From Cytophagales bacterium CG12_big_fil_rev_8_21_14_0_65_40_12 (GTDB lineage Bacteria; Bacteroidota; Bacteroidia; Cytophagales; Cyclobacteriaceae), in the NCBI GenBank assembly GCA_002786855.1, contig PCUU01000033.1, forward strand, positions 1 through 64,000: DNA of 64,000 nt. The letters are read 5' to 3'. A program made the position numbers and the translations under genes. The notes under the pieces were generated by a model, which searched no databases, had not been told where the DNA came from, and saw nothing but the letters and a program-made list of their open reading frames with translations. Each line of letters begins with the position of its first letter. The stretch's first letter is position 1. Shown here in pieces: positions 59,425 through 64,000 of this stretch.

Positions 59425-60255
59425 ATGCGCCTCAGACAATTAGCTCGGAAATTAGATGTCAACCCCAGTCGGCTTTTGGATATTTTAAGCGAAAATGGGC
59501 ATTCTATCGAAAACGACCCTAATTTCAAACTTACCGAAGAACAAGAGCAATTGATTACCACTCGAATTGCCTCTAAGAAAGTCGAGATAATCGAAGTGAT
59601 CGAAGAGGCACCAAAAGAGGTTGAATTAGAAGAAGAAGTTCCTACCCCAAAGAAAAAAGTGCTTCCGAAGAAAATCGAGCTAAAAGAACCTAAGGTAAAA
59701 AAAGTAGAAGCTCCTAAAATCTATTCTTTAGAAAAGGAAATAGAAGAAAAAACCAAAGACATTGAGTTAATCAAAGCCCCCAAATTAAAGCTTGATGGAT
59801 TGAAAGTATTGGGGAAAATTGATTTACCAGCACCAAAGCAGAAGCCTGTTAAAGAAGAAAAGGAAGCAGAAGATAAAGCTAAGGATGTCCCAAAAGCCAG
59901 GAGAAACAACATTTCAGAAGATAGAAAACCTCAACCCGAAAGAAAGCCAAGGCCAAACAGCATCGAACTAGAAAGAAGAAGAATAGAGCGCGAGGCCAAA
60001 CAAAAGCGCGAAGCGGAAGAAAAGCATCTTAAAGCACTAAAAGAAAAGCACTACAAAGAAACTGTATTAGCCAAACAGAAGGCCAATGCGGCCAAAAAGA
60101 AAAAGAAATCGGCTCAGCCATTAACTCCAAAAGCAGTAACTGAAGAACCAAAAATTAACAAGCCAAAAGCACAGAAAGCGCAAAAAGTAGTCAAGAAAAA
60201 AACAGTTTTGGGAAGATTCTGGGCTTGGTTAAACGGAGCTTACGATAATTATTGA
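59425..60255 (+). CDS. orphan IF2 N-terminal-domain-like protein
   Basis: A 276-residue protein. The first 45 residues (RLRQLARKLDVNPSRLLDIL, then NGHSIENDP) match the IF2_N-type helical domain found at the start of bacterial translation initiation factor IF2. Then comes a long Lys/Glu-rich low-complexity region (about 60-250) with coiled-coil character, and a short C-terminal GRFWAWLNGAYDNY. No GTPase domain. It may be a nucleic-acid or ribosome-associated protein, or a fragment-like derivative. Start at ATG 59425; an upstream TTG at 59404 lies inside the promoter and is rejected. It overlaps xdhC by 7 bases, convergent. Confidence 0.78.
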   Translation: MRLRQLARKLDVNPSRLLDILSENGHSIENDPNFKLTEEQEQLITTRIASKKVEIIEVIEEAPKEVELEEEVPTPKKKVLPKKIELKEPKVKKVEAPKIYSLEKEIEEKTKDIELIKAPKLKLDGLKVLGKIDLPAPKQKPVKEEKEAEDKAKDVPKARRNNISEDRKPQPERKPRPNSIELERRRIEREAKQKREAEEKHLKALKEKHYKETVLAKQKANAAKKKKKSAQPLTPKAVTEEPKINKPKAQKAQKVVKKKTVLGRFWAWLNGAYDNY

Positions 60256-61262
60256 GTCCTAAGCGGACTGTTCTTCACTTTAATGATTTCTGCCATAATA
60301 CTCAAGGCAATCTCACGTGGCATTTTGGAGCCAATGTCCAAACCGATAGGTGCGTGAATCAAATCCAGTTCATTTGAACTAAATCCAAAGGCAGTCAATC
60401 TATCGATTCGCTTTGCATGCGTTTTGCGACTGCCCAATGCACCAATGTACCGAACATTCGATTTCAAAAGGATTTTCAAAGCTTCGTCATCAATCTTAGG
60501 GTCATGCGAAAGAATGACAGCATAAGTGTTTTTATCCAAATCAAGGCTTGGCAAAACTTCCTGTGGCCAACGAATCTGAATTTTATCGGGTTTGGTTTTA
60601 TAAATCGTTTTAGTAGCGAAAGTGGCCCTAGGATCGATTAGCAAGGTTTCGAAGCCAAACATTTGTGCCATTTCGGTCAATGCAACGGTAATATGTGCGG
60701 AGCCAACCATTAATAGCAATGGCTTTTTAGGGAAAGTCATCACAAAGTGATTTCCTGAAAACAGCGTCTTGCTGTCACTTTCGTAATACGCAGTTTCTAT
60801 TTCGGCTAATTGCGCTTTTACCAAGGAGGTTCCGCTTACCTCACCATTTGCTAAAACGATTGAGTAGAGCGGTTTTTCCTCCAATGTCATAAGTAATGAA
60901 AAGCCTGTATCTTCTTCCAGCAGCTTATTTACTTCCTCCCAAACTGCATCAGGATAAAAGGGCTGGATGAAAATCTCTAATTCTCCCCCACAGCTTAAAC
61001 CCACTTCCCAAGCCTCTTCATCTGTCACTCCATAATGAACAAGCTCCGCTTTTTTCGAAGCTAAAACTTCAAGCCCTTTCTTTACCACAGCGCCTTCAAC
61101 ACAGCCCCCACTCACAGAACCAATCATTTCTCCAGCTTTGGTAATCACTAAAGACGAGCCAACCGGCCTTGGTGAACTTTTCCATGTATTCACTACCGTT
61201 GCAATAGCAAGTTCTTGCCCTTCTTTCTTTAATTTGCGTATACTTGAAACTATTTCTATCAT
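60249..61262 (-). CDS. xdhC: XdhC/CoxI family molybdenum cofactor chaperone
   Basis: A 337-residue protein of the XdhC family: N-terminal GSVSGGCVEGAVV (about 47-59, with Cys) and a C-terminal Rossmann-like part (about 180-337) with IDPRATF and a GALGSRKTHAKR segment. XdhC binds molybdenum cofactor and hands it, often sulfurated, to xanthine dehydrogenase family enzymes. It is divergent from moaA. Presence implies a molybdoenzyme of that family in the genome; none is in the window. Confidence 0.9.
   Translation of the reverse strand: MIEIVSSIRKLKKEGQELAIATVVNTWKSSPRPVGSSLVITKAGEMIGSVSGGCVEGAVVKKGLEVLASKKAELVHYGVTDEEAWEVGLSCGGELEIFIQPFYPDAVWEEVNKLLEEDTGFSLLMTLEEKPLYSIVLANGEVSGTSLVKAQLAEIETAYYESDSKTLFSGNHFVMTFPKKPLLLMVGSAHITVALTEMAQMFGFETLLIDPRATFATKTIYKTKPDKIQIRWPQEVLPSLDLDKNTYAVILSHDPKIDDEALKILLKSNVRYIGALGSRKTHAKRIDRLTAFGFSSNELDLIHAPIGLDIGSKMPREIALSIMAEIIKVKNSPLRTQ
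61239..61246 (+). promoter_or_regulatory. candidate promoter of moaA (-7 element)
   Basis: TATACTTG is a 7/8 match to TAnnTTTG with a TTG at 61215-61217 as -33 (21-base spacer). It puts transcription start near 61253, inside the start of xdhC on the other strand, and excludes a TTG codon at 61244 as translation start. Confidence 0.35.
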
Positions 61263-61312
61263 GGCTAAAACGCTTGGTGGATTTTGTGAAAACCTCTAGA
61301 ACGAAGATACAC

Positions 61313-62302
61313 TTGCTTTACGATAATCACGGCAGACAACTCAGATATTTAAGGTTAGGCGTCACCGAACGCTGTAATCTCAGGTGCTTTTACTGCATGC
61401 CTGAGGAAGGTCTGAACTTTAGTCACAAATCCCAAATCCTATCATTCGAAGAAATGAAAAGGTTGACCAGCATTTTGGCTAAAATGGGGATCAACAAAGT
61501 GAGGATTACGGGCGGAGAGCCATTCGTGCGTAAGAACATAATGGACCTTATCGAAGACCTTACTCATATTGAAGGAATTGATTCTGTGAATATTACCACC
61601 AATGGCACAAATCTCATTGAGCATTTGCCTCGACTGAAAGCCATCGGCATTGATGCGATCAATTTAAGTTTAGACTGCCTAGACAAAGATCGTTTCTTCA
61701 AAATCACCAGAAGAGATGAGTATGATCAAGTAATCGCTTCTTTTCATGCTTTAATGGAATCCGGTATCAGCACCAAAGTCAATATGGTGGTAATGCAAGA
61801 GCATAATATCGATGATATTATTCCGATGAGCGAATTGACTTTAACCCATAATGTAAGTGTCCGATTTATCGAAGAAATGCCTTTCAACGGTGGCGGGAAG
61901 CTTTTCACACCTATCAAATGGAATGCAAAGCAAATCATTGAGCACGTTAAAACTAAATATCCAGCTACGGTTCGACTGAACGATCATGAAAGCTCAACCT
62001 CTCACAATTATCAATTGCCTGACGCGAAAGGTTCGATTGGAGTGATTCCAGCCTATACGCGTACCATATGCACTGCCTGTGATCGTATCAGATTGACACC
62101 AAAAGGTGAGCTCAAAACCTGTCTCTACGATTCAGGTGTTTTCAGTTTTAGAGACTTTATTCGCAAAGGCGCAACAGATTTAGAGATCGAAGACCAATTC
62201 AGAAAACTCTTTAGCAATCGGGCGAAAGATGGTTTTGAAGCGCAGCAAAGAGAAAAAACAAATTCAAATTCATTCGAATCAATGGCCACAATTGGCGGTT
62301 AG
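61313..62302 (+). CDS. moaA: GTP 3',8-cyclase MoaA
   Basis: A 329-residue radical SAM enzyme of the first step of molybdenum cofactor synthesis. The radical SAM cluster uses Cys-21, Cys-25 and Cys-28 (CNLRCFYC) and the second cluster Cys-253, Cys-256 and Cys-270. The protein ends in the GG motif typical of MoaA. No ATG exists near the front; the TTG at 61313 gives the start MLYDNHGRQLRYLRLGVTER, the usual MoaA opening, whereas the frame open to 61244 adds 23 unrelated residues. Operon with moeA (3 bases) and moaC. Confidence 0.93.
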   Translation: MLYDNHGRQLRYLRLGVTERCNLRCFYCMPEEGLNFSHKSQILSFEEMKRLTSILAKMGINKVRITGGEPFVRKNIMDLIEDLTHIEGIDSVNITTNGTNLIEHLPRLKAIGIDAINLSLDCLDKDRFFKITRRDEYDQVIASFHALMESGISTKVNMVVMQEHNIDDIIPMSELTLTHNVSVRFIEEMPFNGGGKLFTPIKWNAKQIIEHVKTKYPATVRLNDHESSTSHNYQLPDAKGSIGVIPAYTRTICTACDRIRLTPKGELKTCLYDSGVFSFRDFIRKGATDLEIEDQFRKLFSNRAKDGFEAQQREKTNSNSFESMATIGG

Positions 62303-62305
62303 TTT

Positions 62306-63514
62306 ATGGAATTCATCCCCTATTTAGAAGCATTAAGTATCGTTAAAAGCAATCCCTTTACCCCAGTTCAGACTGAAAAGGAATTGAAAGATTGTTTGGG
62401 ACTGATTTTGAATGAAGACTTGGTGGCTGATCGTCCCTTCCCTCCTTTTGATCGGGTAACCATGGACGGCATTGCCATTGATTATAAAGCATTTGAACAA
62501 GGCCAAAGAACCTTTGAGATTGAGCAGACTATTGCTGCAGGCACTGCTCAATACACACTTCAAAATAGGGAGAATTGTGTACAAATTATGACAGGTGCTA
62601 TGATGCCCATTGGTGTTGATACCGTGGTTCGATACGAGGATATCACGATTGAAGGCAGCAAGGCAACTATCAATATCGAAGCCCTCATGCCGCAACAGAA
62701 TGTCCATTTTGAGGGCATCGACAAGCGCAAAGGTGATGTTATTGTGAAAAGAGGAATTCGGCTCGGTGCTCCTGAAGTGAACATTGCTGCGGCCATTGGT
62801 AAGTCAAAGCTATCGGTACTTTCTCCACCCAAAGCAATAATTATTACCACAGGCGATGAACTTGTGCCGATTGATGATATTCCTGAACCTCATCAAATCA
62901 GAAGATCTGGCAATTATGGGGTACAAGCGATACTGAATCAATTCGATATTGAAACTTCCATGCATCATTTGAATGATGATAAAGCATTGATCAAGAAAGA
63001 ATTAAATACTTTTATCGAAACTCATGATTGTATTGTTTTATTAGGCGGGGTCTCCAAAGGTAAATTCGATTTTCTTCCTGAAGTTTTAGAAGAATTGGGC
63101 GTCAAAAAGCATTTTCATAAAGTGAATCAAAGGCCTGGAAAACCATTTTGGTTCGGTACTGCCCCGAATGGCACCACCATCTTTGCCTTACCGGGCAATC
63201 CTGTAAGCTCATTTATGTGTGCCTCTGTGTACATAAGAGCATGGGTAAATACTTCACTCAAACAAAGTGAGACCAGCATTAAAGTCAAGCTTGATCAAGA
63301 TGTCAACTTTCCTGCGCCTCTCACCTACTTTTTAGAATGCTCAACGACCTTCAATGAAAATGCTGAGTTAGTAGCTCATCCTTTTATTGGTCATGGCTCA
63401 GGCGATTTCGCGAATTTGGTAGCAGCTGATGGTTTTATTATCCTTCCTGACGACAAGTCCACATTTAAAAAAGGAGAAGTATTTGATTTTGTACCTTATA
63501 GAAGCCGATTTTAA
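62306..63514 (+). CDS. moeA: molybdopterin molybdotransferase MoeA
   Basis: A 402-residue enzyme inserting molybdate into adenylylated molybdopterin. Four-domain MoeA layout: the DRPFPPFDRVTMDGIA segment (about 39-54), GAMMPIGVDTVV (about 97-108), the central GGVSKGKFDF (about 245-254) with the molybdopterin-binding loop, and ALPGNPVSS (about 293-301). Normal length. It follows moaA by 3 bases and precedes moaC by 3. Confidence 0.95.
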   Translation: MEFIPYLEALSIVKSNPFTPVQTEKELKDCLGLILNEDLVADRPFPPFDRVTMDGIAIDYKAFEQGQRTFEIEQTIAAGTAQYTLQNRENCVQIMTGAMMPIGVDTVVRYEDITIEGSKATINIEALMPQQNVHFEGIDKRKGDVIVKRGIRLGAPEVNIAAAIGKSKLSVLSPPKAIIITTGDELVPIDDIPEPHQIRRSGNYGVQAILNQFDIETSMHHLNDDKALIKKELNTFIETHDCIVLLGGVSKGKFDFLPEVLEELGVKKHFHKVNQRPGKPFWFGTAPNGTTIFALPGNPVSSFMCASVYIRAWVNTSLKQSETSIKVKLDQDVNFPAPLTYFLECSTTFNENAELVAHPFIGHGSGDFANLVAADGFIILPDDKSTFKKGEVFDFVPYRSRF

Positions 63515-63517
63515 CTT

Positions 63518-63997
63518 ATGCCAAAGGAATTTACCCATATCGATAAAGACAAACCTCACATGGTGGATGTGGGCGATAAAATTGAAACGAAACGAACCGC
63601 CATTGCCAAAAGTGAAGTTCAATTACCTGTTAGTCTTCAAGAGTTTGTAGCGGATGGGGAAATTAAAACCTTAAAAGGTCCTGTATTTCAAACGGCCATC
63701 ATTGCAGGCATTCAAGGCGCTAAAAGAACTGCTGAATTGATTCCATTGTGTCATAACTTGCCACTCAGCAAAGTAAGCATCGACATTCAATTGAAACAAA
63801 ACCTGTTGGTTGAGATTCTTTGCGAAGCCCATACTTATGGTAAAACTGGCGTTGAAATGGAGGCCTTAACTGGAGCTTCGGTGGCTGCTTTAACCATATA
63901 TGATATGTGTAAAGCTTTCTCTCATGAAATCGAAATCAAGAATACAAGATTGATCAAAAAAACTGGTGGCAAAAGTGATTTTAATAGTGCTAACTGA
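63518..63997 (+). CDS. moaC: cyclic pyranopterin monophosphate synthase MoaC
   Basis: A 159-residue enzyme that converts the MoaA product to cyclic pyranopterin monophosphate. Signature residues: MVDVGDKIETKR (about 11-22), LCHNLPLSK (about 77-85, catalytic His) and GVEMEALTGASVAALTIYDM (about 109-128). It ends 3 bases before the window edge, complete. The rest of the pathway (moaD, moaE, mobA) is presumably just beyond the window. Confidence 0.95.
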   Translation: MPKEFTHIDKDKPHMVDVGDKIETKRTAIAKSEVQLPVSLQEFVADGEIKTLKGPVFQTAIIAGIQGAKRTAELIPLCHNLPLSKVSIDIQLKQNLLVEILCEAHTYGKTGVEMEALTGASVAALTIYDMCKAFSHEIEIKNTRLIKKTGGKSDFNSAN

Positions 63998-64000
63998 TTT

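Noticed and set aside
1-64000. tRNA, rRNA or CRISPR array
   Set aside because: No cloverleaf-like, ribosomal or regularly spaced repeat sequence was recognised by eye. A tRNAscan or CRISPR finder run would settle this.

Overview
The window looks like a chromosome segment of a Bacteroidota bacterium, most likely a Cytophagales-type marine or gliding lineage; I cannot fix the genus. Evidence: a subtilase with a C-terminal type IX secretion sorting domain, tandem 780-800 residue FtsX-type ABC permeases beside a sigma-54 two-component pair, several starts preceded by the Bacteroidota -7 element TAnnTTTG, few Shine-Dalgarno sequences, and AT-rich intergenic DNA with dispersed palindromic repeats. 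No rRNA, tRNA or CRISPR array was seen.

Layout. 0.1-4.8 kb: a secreted protein, a sensor kinase / NtrC-type regulator pair with a small overlapping membrane-protein gene, then three 173-bp MITE-like units around a DUF559 (Vsr-like) nuclease gene. 5-14.6 kb: four consecutive FtsX/MacB-type permeases without an ATPase. 14.6-22.7 kb: small secreted proteins, a zinc-ribbon microprotein, gamma-glutamyltransferase with an S9 peptidase, and two response regulators. 22.7-24.1 kb: a palindrome-rich island and an AbiGi-like gene. 24.2-33.5 kb: a dense accessory cluster of small ligand-binding proteins (four SRPBCC, three VOC), DoxX, RibD/DHFR-like, DUF4287, DUF1801 and TMEM175 proteins, controlled by an ArsR, an AraC and a GlxA-type regulator. 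Repeated operator-like sites are visible for the ArsR protein (two sites, plus a remote one at 51.4 kb) and probably for the GlxA-type protein (two good sites, one weak). 33.7-36.5 kb: a second S9 peptidase. 36.6-37.9 kb: a REP/transposase patch in which two remnants of a type I restriction hsdS 3' end each precede a Y1 transposase copy, one intact and one broken. 38-40.3 kb: a tyrosinase with a DUF2182 membrane protein. 40.4-56 kb: mostly housekeeping and envelope genes (greB, TPR proteins, gyrA, an outer-membrane protein, arsC-like, rpe, T9SS subtilase, TrpF-like protein, SixA-like phosphatase, LPG-synthase-like protein, glycosyltransferase). 56-64 kb: a membrane class III cyclase, a Bax-like glucosaminidase, a polysaccharide deacetylase, an orphan IF2-N domain protein, and molybdenum cofactor genes (xdhC divergent from moaA-moeA-moaC).

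How genes work together. The sigma-54 pair may control the permease array. The GlxA-type regulator probably coordinates three leftward operons of small binding proteins and membrane proteins. xdhC with moaA, moeA and moaC points to a xanthine-dehydrogenase-family molybdoenzyme elsewhere. The strongest unexplained signals are the shared operators, the nuclease-associated MITEs, the duplicated hsdS-tail/transposase unit, the tyrosinase-DUF2182 pair, and two genes carrying orphan or altered domains (TrpF-like without its cysteine, IF2-N without an IF2 body). All functional calls come from reading the sequence; no database search was run.
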